This document shows, piece by piece, positions 1 through 8,560 of a stretch of 64,000 bases of DNA (positions are counted from its first letter, which is position 1; the number at the start of each line of letters is the position of its first letter). The notes under the pieces are model-generated. The model saw only the letters and a list, made by a program, of their open reading frames with translations, had not been told where the DNA came from and ran no database searches. The DNA lies in contig JAHEYT010000031.1 of assembly GCA_023251455.1 (NCBI GenBank), positions 1-64,000 on the forward strand, written 5' to 3'. This stretch comes from Bacteroidota bacterium (lineage in GTDB: Bacteria; Bacteroidota; Bacteroidia; Bacteroidales; Prolixibacteraceae). Both the position numbers and the translations under genes were made by a program.

Positions 1-654
1 CTTGTTCAAGGCTTTTAACTGGTCGTCAATGTTGATAAAGAGATACTCAGCAATCAGTGTAAGTACGTCTTTACTTTGAGGATCAATCTTCCCGGTAAAC
101 AGATAACTTCTTAAGCTCAAAGGACAAATATTATCCAACCAGGTCGTTTTGAACCGTCCTTGTTCTCCTGTAAGTACTAAGCACAAATGGTTTTGACAAC
201 CTACCTCATTCAGTGCATTTGCAACTACCCCGACAAGCCATTTGGTCAGATACAACAACCATTTTTCAGGATTCGTTACCTGTGCCGTTTCGGCCAATGT
301 TTCTATGAAACGGTTAATCTCAGGATTCATGCGAGGCAGATTTTTGAAATAATCCTGGACTGGATTAATCTTTGGAGAAAAATCACTTTCCAATATTCCC
401 CGGATGTTTTCAGCAGATGTGCTTAATCCCAGATTTTTATCCAATTCTCGTTTTAAGGAGTTGAGAACAAACCGGGTCACGAGAGTAAAAAGCATACAGC
501 TATCCATTGACTTATATTCGGATTTGCACTTCACGGTGTTGTACCTGAAGGCATAATTTTGATTAAGATAGAACTCAATGACTTCATTTTTGGATTGTTT
601 ACCCTCTGATAATATGGTTTGCCCCGGTGATTGGGATTTTCGCTCCTTAGCCAT
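1..654 (-). CDS. VapE-type P-loop helicase/ATPase of a mobile element, 3' end cut off
   Basis: This reading frame starts at 654 and runs off the left edge, giving 218 residues. The visible part ends with a P-loop of the form GEQGRFKTTW followed by a stretch ending in INIDDQL. That matches the virulence-associated E (VapE) family, superfamily 3-like helicases carried by integrative elements and phage satellites. In this family they are thought to act in replication of the element. The start lies 4 bases after the stop of the DUF3853 gene, so the two are probably co-transcribed. The family call rests on the P-loop and the context; the C-terminal half cannot be seen. Confidence 0.75.
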   Translation of the reverse strand, partial: MAKERKSQSPGQTILSEGKQSKNEVIEFYLNQNYAFRYNTVKCKSEYKSMDSCMLFTLVTRFVLNSLKRELDKNLGLSTSAENIRGILESDFSPKINPVQDYFKNLPRMNPEINRFIETLAETAQVTNPEKWLLYLTKWLVGVVANALNEVGCQNHLCLVLTGEQGRFKTTWLDNICPLSLRSYLFTGKIDPQSKDVLTLIAEYLFINIDDQLKALNK

Positions 655-658
655 TGCT

Positions 659-967
659 TTATTTTCTGCCACCGGACTTTCGCCCGGCAAGTTCCAATGC
701 TAATTCTGAATCAACAATAATTTTTCTACCTATTTGGGTAATGGCTTTATCGATCTTCCCGCTTTGTTTGATCCGGTTTGCTGTTGGAGTACTGCATCCG
801 AATAACCGGGCAATACCTGCAATTCCATATACATACTTTTTTTGTAGGTTGGTAATGACGGTTGTTGCCGATTGTACCTGCTTGGATTCCGAATTTTGCT
901 GAAGGAATAGGAACTCTTCCCCAGTCATTTGCCAGATAGGCTTTTCTTTTAAGTCTTTAATGTTCAT
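659..967 (-). CDS. DUF3853 family DNA-binding protein (excisionase-like)
   Basis: This is a 102-residue protein of the DUF3853 family, found on integrative and mobilizable elements of Bacteroidota. The middle (about residues 45-75) reads as a helix-turn-helix: GIAGIARLFGCSTPTANRIK, followed by a basic segment. A homologous arrangement is typical of excisionase/MerR-like small regulators, so a role in excision or in controlling the downstream VapE gene is inferred. The stop lies just before the VapE start. The C-terminus is lysine/arginine-rich (GRKSGGRK). Confidence 0.8.
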   Translation of the reverse strand: MNIKDLKEKPIWQMTGEEFLFLQQNSESKQVQSATTVITNLQKKYVYGIAGIARLFGCSTPTANRIKQSGKIDKAITQIGRKIIVDSELALELAGRKSGGRK

Positions 968-995
968 ATCAAATTAATTTTACGTGATACATAAC

Positions 996-1014
996 GATAG
1001 CCGGCCGGTCTATC
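996..1014. repeat. GC-rich inverted repeat upstream of DUF3853
   Basis: GATAG and CTATC flank a CCGGCCGG core with one extra T, giving an almost perfect dyad in an otherwise AT-rich gap. It lies 29 bases upstream of the DUF3853 start on the minus strand. It could be an operator for the DUF3853-VapE pair or an excision-related site. The rest of the 968-1150 gap shows nothing else I can name. Confidence 0.4.
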
Positions 1015-1150
1015 AATCATGCCGCAATATTAATTTGAGTTTCCTAGAGTATCAGGGAATCGTAGTTATTGAGAATCCTACTTGCTGATATTCATTGATA
1101 TACAAAAGATATTGGTGATGTAATTTCGTATTACGACCGTTGCTGGTTTA

Positions 1151-2158
1151 TTAAAACGGATAGTTATGAAATACTATTTTGTATTCATTTAGAAGCGGTA
1201 CACGTCTTTTCCTTTCAAAGTTTTGCCCGATGGTGATATGATATCGGGATTCAAAAAACGCTTTTATTTTGGGGTCTTTGTTGGGGAGAAAATAGTTATT
1301 ATCGAGCATTCCGGCCAAAAACGTAACTAACCGTTTGATGTCCGGTTTCCCGTTTTCATGGGTTGAAATCCAATGCAGTTCTTTATTCTGGTTTTCTTCC
1401 TTCAGATATTTATCAGTGAAGAGCCTTCTTTCCAATATCAGGAACTTCTCAAACATTCTTGTCCTGAAAATCGCATCTGGTTCATCCAATTTATCTGTCT
1501 GGTCATTCTTAACTAAAATGCCATTAGAAATATTTTGTCTGAATGATTTTACCTGACTCTCAGCAATCACATCCTTTTCAGGAATATAAACATTAATGAA
1601 TGCTACAAGTTCTTTACCTAGTTGGTAAATGTCAGTGAAAAAGTTTTCACAAAATGGAGCAATCCGATTCCTTTCCTCCTCTTCTTCACCGGATAATTCG
1701 TTTAATTCCTTTCGTGTCTCATCAATAAGTATCTGGCGTTCTGTTTCTGTAGGATAAGGATACGTTTTTACCAGTTCCAAATCTCTTTCCAATGAAACTC
1801 TTTTTTCATGGTAGTACAGCAAGGATTGCTCGATAATCTTGTGAGCATTCAGATTTTCCAGGATTGCTTTATTTTTTTCAAAAAAAGAGATGTTCTCCAT
1901 TAACAACACAAGCAATGGGTTTGCAATAACTCCGGCTTTTTCTGCCGAGCTAGCCAGAATAAGGTTTAAAAGATTGGCTTGAAAAACATTAGCTTCTTTG
2001 TGTTTATTGTAGAACTTGTATAGGAACTTTTGAGAAGACAGATCTCCTGAATCAGGATTCTGAATCTTATTTGAGAAGTGACGGTTAACCTCTTGCCAGG
2101 ACGAATATATATCAGAAAAATACTCGATAACGGATTGAATGTTTTGAAGTTGCTCCAT
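1151..2158 (-). CDS. Uncharacterised mobile-element protein
   Basis: This is a 335-residue, charged, mostly alpha-helical protein with no signal peptide or membrane segment. I do not recognise the family firmly. Residues about 110-165 look like a coiled coil with a Glu-rich stretch (GEEEEERNR). The C-terminal part (about 265-335) has FFESRYHITIGQNFERKRR, which loosely recalls the end of RteC-type regulators of Bacteroides conjugative transposons, but this is only a resemblance. It lies between the DUF3853/VapE pair and the integrase, all on the minus strand, so it belongs to the element. Confidence 0.7.
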   Translation of the reverse strand: MEQLQNIQSVIEYFSDIYSSWQEVNRHFSNKIQNPDSGDLSSQKFLYKFYNKHKEANVFQANLLNLILASSAEKAGVIANPLLVLLMENISFFEKNKAILENLNAHKIIEQSLLYYHEKRVSLERDLELVKTYPYPTETERQILIDETRKELNELSGEEEEERNRIAPFCENFFTDIYQLGKELVAFINVYIPEKDVIAESQVKSFRQNISNGILVKNDQTDKLDEPDAIFRTRMFEKFLILERRLFTDKYLKEENQNKELHWISTHENGKPDIKRLVTFLAGMLDNNYFLPNKDPKIKAFFESRYHITIGQNFERKRRVPLLNEYKIVFHNYPF

Positions 2159-2165
2159 ATTATTT

Positions 2166-2279
2166 TTATCTCAAAGAATGAATAACACCCTTTAGTGTTA
2201 TACTGCCATTAATCGAATTTATACTGCCATTTATAGTGCCACTCTTTGTGGAGATTTTTATTTCTTCTGATGTTAACAT
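2166..2279 (-). CDS. Possible 37-residue small protein with a repeated motif
   Basis: A short frame from 2279 to 2166 encodes 37 residues containing GTINGSINSINGSI, an imperfect tandem repeat. At the DNA level this gives a 13-base direct repeat (TTATACTGCCATT at 2198-2210 and 2219-2231, spacing 21). It ends 7 bases before the start of the 335-residue gene and could be a leader peptide or small co-expressed protein. No clear ribosome binding site is visible, and the repeats could instead be protein-binding sites. Confidence 0.3.
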   Translation of the reverse strand: MLTSEEIKISTKSGTINGSINSINGSITLKGVIHSLR

Positions 2280-2346
2280 GACAACTTATTTTTATTATGC
2301 TTCAAAGATAATTGGATTTGATAAGGTGTTATGAATTTCTCCTTAA

Positions 2347-3636
2347 TTACAGTTGGTTGAACTTTTCCATAGCACTGACTTTTATTTCGTCAGCAATATC
2401 TATGTATGGTTTCATGGCCTTGTAATCGCTGTGTCCCGTCCATTTCATAACTACCTGAGGAGGGATACCCAGGGATAAAGCATTGCAAATAAAAGTCCTT
2501 CTTCCGGCATGTGTACCCAGAAGTGCATACTTTGGTGCAACTTCATCTATCCGCTGATTACCTTTATAATAAGTTTCACCAACTGGCTCGTTTATTTCAG
2601 CAAGTTCGGCCAGTTCTTTCAGGTAGTCGTTCATTTTCTGGTTGGTAATTACCGGTAGAACTTTATTATTCTCAAAATGAACCTCTTTGTACTTTTCTAA
2701 AATAGATTTACTATGGTTATTCAGTTCAATGATCAGGCTATCTGCCGTTTTGACGGTTGTTATTTCTATGTGATTATCTTTAATATCACTTGTTCTCAGG
2801 TTATACACATCAGAATATCTTAAACCAGTGAAGCAGGTAAACAAAAACACATCCCGAACCCGTTCCAAATATTGTTTAGTTGCTGGGATTTTATAATCAC
2901 GAAGTTTGTTCAACTCATCCCAGGTCAAGAAAATTACTTTCTTTTGGGTATTCTTCAGTTTGGGTTTAAATAATTCAAAAGCATTGTTGTTGTGATGACC
3001 TTTTTTGAACGCCCAGCGAAGAAACCATTTGAGGAAGCCGATTTGTTTGCCGATGGTACTGTTTCTCAAATCCTTTTTATCCCGAAGATAATTTACATAT
3101 TCAGTTAACCCGGATTCGTCCAAAACCTCAAAAGTCAGGTTGGAATTAAAATTGGTTAAATGAGTTTTTACCGCTGCAAATTTTTCGTAGGTAGAATCTG
3201 TCCAGTTATTTTGAGTTCCACATTCCTTCAGAAATTCATCGAAAACATTCATGAAAGAAGCTTTCGATATTTGAGGTTCCGTTTCATTGGAAATGTCTTT
3301 TCTACATTTCTTATTAAAGGTGCTTTTAACTTGTTCCGGGGTTGGTGTGGTATCTGCTACTTCAAAAGCTTTAAATATTTCCTGAATATCTGTATAATAT
3401 TTTAATAAATCAGCGTTGATTTCAGAAGAGCTTTGTTTAAGTTTGTTGGTACAACCGTTCTTTACACGTTGCTTGTCTGCTTCCCATTTTAATGTATCTA
3501 TTCTGTAACCTGTGCTAAAATCTATCCGGGTTCCACCATAGATTACTCGCATCCGAATGGGAACATTATCTGTGACCAACACATTGTTATTTTTTCTTCT
3601 TTCAAGTGTGAAGATGATGTTGCGTTTGATATTCAT
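2347..3636 (-). CDS. Tyrosine recombinase / site-specific integrase
   Basis: This 429-residue integrase would cut and rejoin DNA at the attachment site of the element. The N-terminal ~100 residues look like the arm-binding domain of Bacteroidota integrases, followed by a SAM-like core-binding domain (about 125-215) and the catalytic domain. The expected catalytic residues are present: R273 in TGLRYSD, K296, H376-x-x-R379 in THAGRR, H402 in WTGHSDY and Y411. It appears intact. It lies at the right end of the element, next to the proline dehydrogenase gene, so the attachment site should fall between 3640 and about 3870. Confidence 0.93.
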   Translation of the reverse strand: MNIKRNIIFTLERRKNNNVLVTDNVPIRMRVIYGGTRIDFSTGYRIDTLKWEADKQRVKNGCTNKLKQSSSEINADLLKYYTDIQEIFKAFEVADTTPTPEQVKSTFNKKCRKDISNETEPQISKASFMNVFDEFLKECGTQNNWTDSTYEKFAAVKTHLTNFNSNLTFEVLDESGLTEYVNYLRDKKDLRNSTIGKQIGFLKWFLRWAFKKGHHNNNAFELFKPKLKNTQKKVIFLTWDELNKLRDYKIPATKQYLERVRDVFLFTCFTGLRYSDVYNLRTSDIKDNHIEITTVKTADSLIIELNNHSKSILEKYKEVHFENNKVLPVITNQKMNDYLKELAELAEINEPVGETYYKGNQRIDEVAPKYALLGTHAGRRTFICNALSLGIPPQVVMKWTGHSDYKAMKPYIDIADEIKVSAMEKFNQL

Positions 3637-3658
3637 ATTGGGGTATGATTAATATTCT

Positions 3659-3713
3659 CACCCAAATATACACCCAATTTTGAATAAATGTGAAGATATT
3701 TTGAGATATTTTG
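3659..3713. repeat. Short direct repeats upstream of the integrase (candidate arm sites)
   Basis: Two copies of CACCCAA (3659-3665 and 3671-3677, 12 bases apart) are followed by a perfect tandem of AGATATTTTG (3694-3703 and 3704-3713). They lie just upstream of the integrase start, where arm-type integrase sites or an autoregulatory operator are expected. Whether they are functional is inferred from position. Confidence 0.35.
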
Positions 3714-3813
3714 TTTATACTAAAATTAGTTTAGTGTTCTTGTTTATAGCGTTTTAAATTTCTATAATACTTAATGAAGGTTCAAGAGAAAGAGCCTCAC
3801 TCTCCGCTTTTAA

Positions 3814-3846
3814 ACAAAAAAAGGGAGGTCTTTTCAGAACCTCCCT
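3814..3846 (-). terminator. Rho-independent terminator of proline dehydrogenase
   Basis: A 7-bp stem, GGGAGGT with ACCTCCC, is followed on the minus strand by a run of eight T. It lies just downstream of the proline dehydrogenase stop. Confidence 0.85.
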
Positions 3847-3864
3847 CGTCAATAACCCCTAAAA

Positions 3865-4776
3865 TTAACCCCTAAAAAAAAGTGCTTTAACAATGTGCAA
3901 GGCCATCTTCGGATTTTCTTTTAACCGACGGGTCGAATAACCAAACCAGTCTTTCCCGAATGGCACATAAACGCGCATTTTATATCCTTGTTTTACTAAA
4001 CTATTTCTCAGTTCCGGAGTAACGCCGTAGAGCATCTGAAACTCATATTTCGTTTTGTCAATGTTATTTTCCTTAATAAAACTTACTGCATTGTCAACCA
4101 AAAATTTGTCGTGTGTGGCAATTCCAACATACATGTTGTGGTCTAACATATATTTCAAATCGTCCAGATAATGTTCGCGTACTTCTTCGAAATCTTTAAA
4201 TGCTACATGTTTGGGTTCAACGTATATCCCTTTGCAGAGTCTGAAATTTAAAGGATTTCCATTGACATGGATACTGCTCATGTTTATTAAATCATTCTTT
4301 GTACGGCGCAGATATGCCTGTACGACCAAACCAACATTTGCCGGATATTTTTGCTGAAGTTTACGATACATTTCCAATTCTGAATCAACACATTGCGAAT
4401 CTTCCATGTCGATGCGAATGAATGTTTTCTTTTCCACCGCTTTTAAAACAACTGCTTCAATATTGGTGTAGCAAATATCCTTGTCGATCAGCAATCCGAA
4501 CGACGTTGGTTTTACTGAAAAGTTTCCAACAATACCTTCGGAGGTAAATCGTTCGATAATGTTTAAGTATTTATTGCGGTTTTCTTCGGCCTGTTCAATA
4601 GTCGAAATAAATTCACCAAGAAGATCAATAGTTACTTCGATTCCTTGCCTGTTTAACTCGCGCGATGCTTTGAGCCCATCTTCAATTGTTTCTCCAGCGA
4701 TATATGGTTTGGCAAAAATCCAAATCAATTTCTGGGGCATGTATGGAAGTATGTTTGCAAGTAATTTATTAAGCAT
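3865..4776 (-). CDS. Proline dehydrogenase
   Basis: This 303-residue single-domain FAD enzyme oxidises L-proline to 1-pyrroline-5-carboxylate, the first step of proline breakdown. The C-terminal signature is clear: FQMLYGV, then RVYVPFGKDWFGYSTRRLKE and NP. The length fits the monofunctional family rather than the fused PutA type. The partner P5C dehydrogenase is separate, at 21.7 kb. It is transcribed alone toward the integrase and divergent from the OmpH-like gene. The stop region carries a near-duplicate TTAGGGGTTA (twice within about 16 bases), possibly linked to element insertion. Confidence 0.95.
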   Translation of the reverse strand: MLNKLLANILPYMPQKLIWIFAKPYIAGETIEDGLKASRELNRQGIEVTIDLLGEFISTIEQAEENRNKYLNIIERFTSEGIVGNFSVKPTSFGLLIDKDICYTNIEAVVLKAVEKKTFIRIDMEDSQCVDSELEMYRKLQQKYPANVGLVVQAYLRRTKNDLINMSSIHVNGNPLNFRLCKGIYVEPKHVAFKDFEEVREHYLDDLKYMLDHNMYVGIATHDKFLVDNAVSFIKENNIDKTKYEFQMLYGVTPELRNSLVKQGYKMRVYVPFGKDWFGYSTRRLKENPKMALHIVKALFFRG

Positions 4777-4965
4777 GTTCTTGTATTTTCAGTTCATATT
4801 TCAGAAAATAAAAATACGTCAGTCGGGAGGTTCTATTCAATGATGTTTATCACGGTGTATGTATGATTTTGCGCAGCTTTTATGCTGTTTTTTCTTTCTA
4901 AAAGCTTATCTGTGCCTGTTCTTAAAAATAATCAGGTTAATTAGTGGATAGTGGCAATAAATTTT

Positions 4966-4973
4966 TATTTTTG
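4966..4973 (+). promoter_or_regulatory. Candidate -7 box (TATTTTTG)
   Basis: TATTTTTG fits the Bacteroidota TAnnTTTG -7 consensus and lies 25 bases before the chosen start of the OmpH-like gene. No perfect TTTG -33 box is seen upstream, so confidence is moderate. Confidence 0.4.
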
Positions 4974-4998
4974 GCAAAATTTTATTGACAGAGGGTAT

Positions 4999-5598
4999 AT
5001 GAAAAATACATCAATTGTGCTATTTGCTGTTTTGTTTTTGTCAGTTGCAGGACTTTATATTCTGCATTTTAGTGGAACTAAATCACATGTTTCGGGGAAG
5101 AGTGGTTTAAGTGGCGGTAGTGAAAGCTCTGAATTGAGCATTGCCTATATTAAGGTTGACTCTCTGGCCGTGAACTACGATTTTGCACAGGAAATGCATG
5201 ATGGTTTTGTTAGACAGCAGGAGGCTTTTACAAAGGAATATGGCGAAAAACGCAATCGCTTTGAGTCCCAGGCAGCAGCTTTTCAGGAAAAAGTTCAGCG
5301 TGGAGGTTTCCTTAGTCAGGAACGAGCCATGCAGGAGCGTGATCGTTTGATGGGTGAAGAACAGCAAATCACCAAGCTTGATCAGGAATTATCGACCAAA
5401 CTTGCTCAAATACAAACTGATAATAACAAGCAGCTTTTGGATAGCATCATGAGTTACCTTAAAATATACAATAAGGATAAAAAATACACTTATATTCTTA
5501 ATGCAGGTGAAGTCCTGATTGGTGATGAGTCAAGCAATATAACCAAAGAAGTATTGGTTGGTTTGAATGCAAGATACTCAAAGGCAAAATTGAAATAA
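4999..5598 (+). CDS. OmpH/Skp-family periplasmic chaperone-like protein
   Basis: This is a 199-residue envelope protein with an N-terminal hydrophobic segment (about 5-22) acting as signal or anchor, then a long charged coiled-coil region (about 65-160) typical of OmpH/Skp, which in this family holds unfolded outer membrane proteins. The C-terminal YTYILNAGEVLIGDESSNIT segment matches the conserved end of the family (normally reading YILD). I chose the ATG at 4999 because it is preceded by GAGGG and begins directly with the signal segment; an in-frame ATG 48 bases upstream would add an unlikely extension. It is a single gene closed by a terminator. Confidence 0.85.
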   Translation: MKNTSIVLFAVLFLSVAGLYILHFSGTKSHVSGKSGLSGGSESSELSIAYIKVDSLAVNYDFAQEMHDGFVRQQEAFTKEYGEKRNRFESQAAAFQEKVQRGGFLSQERAMQERDRLMGEEQQITKLDQELSTKLAQIQTDNNKQLLDSIMSYLKIYNKDKKYTYILNAGEVLIGDESSNITKEVLVGLNARYSKAKLK

Positions 5599-5620
5599 AT
5601 CAATTCTGAGATATGTTCTG

Positions 5621-5649
5621 AAAAATCCGAAGCAATTCGGATTTTTTTG
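5621..5649 (+). terminator. Terminator after the OmpH-like gene
   Basis: AAAAATCCGAA and TTCGGATTTTT form an 11-bp stem with a 4-base loop (GCAA), running into a T tract. Confidence 0.9.
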
Positions 5650-5680
5650 TTTGATGTAATTTATACGTAATCATACCTGG

Positions 5681-6877
5681 ATGTTTGCAAACCGATATAT
5701 TGAAAAAAACATTGTTTATCCTGAATTCATTGATGCGGATATTTTACCTTCTGTATCAATGATTGTGATGATTCCATGTTTGAACGAGCCGGAGATTTTT
5801 CGCACGTTGAAATCCTTATGGTCATGTGATCAAATCAGTTCCTGTTGCGAGGTGATTGTCGTTGTTAATGAATCAGAAAACAGCACTCAGACTGTCAAAA
5901 ACTTCAATCTGGAGACTTACACCAAACTGCATGAATGGAAAAAGGAGAACGATCGGGAGAACCTGATTTTGCACCCGATTTATGCGAGATCGGTAAATTC
6001 GAAACATGCCGGTGCCGGAATGGCCCGAAAGATTGGCATGGACGAGGCTATTCGTCGTTTTAATACATTGAATCGTCCGGATGGAGTAATTATTTCAACT
6101 GATGCTGACTGTTTGTTTTCACCGAATTATTTGCAAAGAATCGAATCTGTATTCAAGGAGAACAAATCGTGTTTTGCTGCCACCCTGAATTTTAAGCATC
6201 GGGTTGGTGAAATGGCAGACCCAAAGCAAAGACTTGGAATTCAGCTTTACGAAGATTACCTGCACTATTATAAAAAAGCGTTGGATTATGCCGGATTTCC
6301 TGATTCGATTTATACTATCGGATCGGCATTTGCTGTCAGGGCTGAAGCTTACGTAAAACAAGGCGGGATGAACCGAAGGCAGGCTGGTGAGGATTTTTAC
6401 TTTCTAAATAAGCTAACCAAGCTCGGAAAAATTATTGAAATTAACGATGCTTTTGTTTATCCATCGGCACGGATTTCGGATCGGGTTCCTTTCGGCACGG
6501 GTGCTGCCATGTCTAAATGGATGAATGAAGATGAAGACTTAACGGTGACTTATAATTTTGCTGCTTTCCTTGACTTGAAAGTCTTATTTGACCAGATCGA
6601 TTCGTTATTCAGGAATAATGCTGATGACAGATTTATAGCTTCTTTACCAGCCTCAGTTCAGGAATACCTTCAAATGCTCGAATTTCCTGTCAAACTGAAA
6701 GAAATTAATCAGAACAGTTCTTCATTAGTTTCATTCCGGAAGCGCTTTTTTCAGTTCTTCGATGGTTTTCTCATTCTTCGTTTCCTGAATCTAGCTCATC
6801 AAAAATACTACCCACAGCAAAATCTTTCGGAGGCCATAAAACAGTTGAAAGAATATTCCGGCTACAGCCTAAAATAA
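5681..6877 (+). CDS. Family 2 glycosyltransferase
   Basis: This 398-residue protein has a GT-A fold N-terminus: an opening strand ending IPCLNEPEIF and the nucleotide-sugar/metal motif ISTDADCLF (about residue 145), followed by GEDFYFLNKL, the usual acceptor-site region. No membrane segments are evident, so it is probably cytoplasmic or peripheral. Substrate cannot be told. It stands alone between an OmpH-like gene and araA, with a short 80-base upstream gap, and is not part of the capsule locus. Confidence 0.85.
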   Translation: MFANRYIEKNIVYPEFIDADILPSVSMIVMIPCLNEPEIFRTLKSLWSCDQISSCCEVIVVVNESENSTQTVKNFNLETYTKLHEWKKENDRENLILHPIYARSVNSKHAGAGMARKIGMDEAIRRFNTLNRPDGVIISTDADCLFSPNYLQRIESVFKENKSCFAATLNFKHRVGEMADPKQRLGIQLYEDYLHYYKKALDYAGFPDSIYTIGSAFAVRAEAYVKQGGMNRRQAGEDFYFLNKLTKLGKIIEINDAFVYPSARISDRVPFGTGAAMSKWMNEDEDLTVTYNFAAFLDLKVLFDQIDSLFRNNADDRFIASLPASVQEYLQMLEFPVKLKEINQNSSSLVSFRKRFFQFFDGFLILRFLNLAHQKYYPQQNLSEAIKQLKEYSGYSLK

Positions 6878-6906
6878 AAGAGCCGAAGAAAAATTCTCCG
6901 GCTCTT
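6870..6906 (-). terminator. Terminator between the glycosyltransferase and araA
   Basis: AAGAGCCG pairs with CGGCTCTT across a 13-base loop. On the minus strand it is followed by a TTTTATTTTA tract, 23 bases after the araA stop. It may also act on the opposing glycosyltransferase transcript. Confidence 0.75.
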
Positions 6907-6928
6907 CATGGGGGTTGCTGTATTTAAT

Positions 6929-8440
6929 TTATCTTACTCCGCTTGACAGCAAGTAATACAGGTCATTCCATTTCAATTCTTTCTTGAAATCGGAAATACA
7001 AGTGTTTTTGTTGATCTGAACCAATTCGATTCCGGCCATATCGCAGAAATCTTCAATGTATTCGGCTGTAACCGCCTGGCTAAATGCGTTGTGGTGAGCG
7101 CCTCCAGCATAAATCCATGCAGCAGCGCCAGTTTTAAGATCTGGCATTGGAGTCCATAATGCACTGGCAACAGGCAATTTTTCGAGTTTTGCTTCCGGTT
7201 CAACACATTCAACGTCGTGCACAACCATGCGGAAACGGGTTCCCATATCGATAAGGCTTGTGCAGGTTGCAGGACCAGTTTGAGTATTAAACACCAACCG
7301 GGCAGGAGCATCTTTACCACCAATTCCCAATGGATGTACTTCAATTTTTGCTTTGCCATCGGCAATAGATGGACAAATTTCGAGCATGTGTGAGCCCAAA
7401 GCCTTGTATCCAGTTACAGGATTGAGGTGATAAGTGTAGTCTTCCATGAATGAACAACCACCTTTCAGTCCAGCGCCCATAACTTTTACGGCACGAACTA
7501 AGGCTGCATGTTTCCAGTCACCTTCAGCACCAAAACCGTAACCGGCAGCCATTAAACGCTGAGAAGCTAAACCTGGTAATTGTTTTAAGCCGTGAAGGTC
7601 TTCGAATGTGGTAGTGAATGCTTTGAAATCACCAGCTTCCATAAATGATTTAATACCTGCTTCGATGCGGGCCTGATAACGTACGCTGTCATGATATTTT
7701 CCGCCAACCAAAGCTTCTTTGTCAAATTCGTAAGTATCGTTATATTCTTCAATCAGTTTATCGATTTGAGCTTCGCTAACATTGTTGATAATTTTCACAA
7801 TGTCGCCAACTGGCCAAGTATTGACCGAAAGACCAAGTTTAATCTGAGCTTCTACTTTATCACCTTCAGTAACAGCAACTTCGCGCATGTTGTCGCCAAA
7901 ACGGGCCAATTTAGCTCCCTGCATATCGTACCAGGCAGCAGCAGCACGGCTCCAAACGCCAATGCGTTCCTGAACGTCCTCTTCTTTCCAGTATCCAACT
8001 ACTACTTTACGTGCTTTCCGAAGACGGGTCAAAATGAACCCATGTTCGCGGTCGCCATGTGCAGCCTGATTCAGGTTCATAAAATCCATGTCGATTTCGC
8101 TCCAGGGAAGGTCGCGGTTATATTGGGTATGCAGTTGAAGCATCGGCTTGTTCAACAATTTCAGCCCGTTAATCCACATTTTCGATGGAGAAAAAGTGTG
8201 GCACCAGGTAACAACGCCAATACACTTTTTGGTCGAATTGGCTTCAATACAAACATTGGTTATTTCATCGGGGCTTCTCATTACCGATTTATACACAACG
8301 CTAACTGGTATTTGGCTGGAACTATTAAAAAAAGCTGCAATCTCTTTTGAATTGGTTGCCACTTGTTCCAAAACTTTTGGGCCATACAAATCCTGGCTCC
8401 CGGTTACAAACCAGATTTCTAATTCTTTTAAGTTTATCAT
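6929..8440 (-). CDS. araA: L-arabinose isomerase
   Basis: This 503-residue enzyme converts L-arabinose to L-ribulose. The start [20 protein letters not shown] is the standard family beginning. The metal-binding residues are all visible: Glu in GAEGDWK, Glu in FMEDYTYH, His in GSHMLEIC and His in GGAHHN (the equivalents of E306, E333, H350 and H450 in the E. coli enzyme). Length matches the family. No araB, araD or arabinose transporter is adjacent, so here the gene is isolated and ended by its own terminator. Regulation cannot be read from the 120-base upstream gap. Confidence 0.97.
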   Translation of the reverse strand: MINLKELEIWFVTGSQDLYGPKVLEQVATNSKEIAAFFNSSSQIPVSVVYKSVMRSPDEITNVCIEANSTKKCIGVVTWCHTFSPSKMWINGLKLLNKPMLQLHTQYNRDLPWSEIDMDFMNLNQAAHGDREHGFILTRLRKARKVVVGYWKEEDVQERIGVWSRAAAAWYDMQGAKLARFGDNMREVAVTEGDKVEAQIKLGLSVNTWPVGDIVKIINNVSEAQIDKLIEEYNDTYEFDKEALVGGKYHDSVRYQARIEAGIKSFMEAGDFKAFTTTFEDLHGLKQLPGLASQRLMAAGYGFGAEGDWKHAALVRAVKVMGAGLKGGCSFMEDYTYHLNPVTGYKALGSHMLEICPSIADGKAKIEVHPLGIGGKDAPARLVFNTQTGPATCTSLIDMGTRFRMVVHDVECVEPEAKLEKLPVASALWTPMPDLKTGAAAWIYAGGAHHNAFSQAVTAEYIEDFCDMAGIELVQINKNTCISDFKKELKWNDLYYLLSSGVR

Positions 8441-8560
8441 GATCTAAATTTTAAAATGTTTCAGTTTTGAAGTTGTAAAAATAGGCATTTAATAATAAAC
8501 GTAAAACTAACACTTATGAAATTAAGCACACTAAAAATTGTTGTTGAACATGTTTTGGTG

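Noticed and set aside
2198..2231. 13-bp direct repeat as plasmid-type iterons
   Set aside because: Only two copies are present and they are explained by a repeated coding motif in a short frame.
3850..3872. TTAGGGGTTA duplicate at the end of proline dehydrogenase as the attachment core
   Set aside because: The second attachment site lies outside the window, so a core repeat cannot be shown. The duplicate is only 10 bases.
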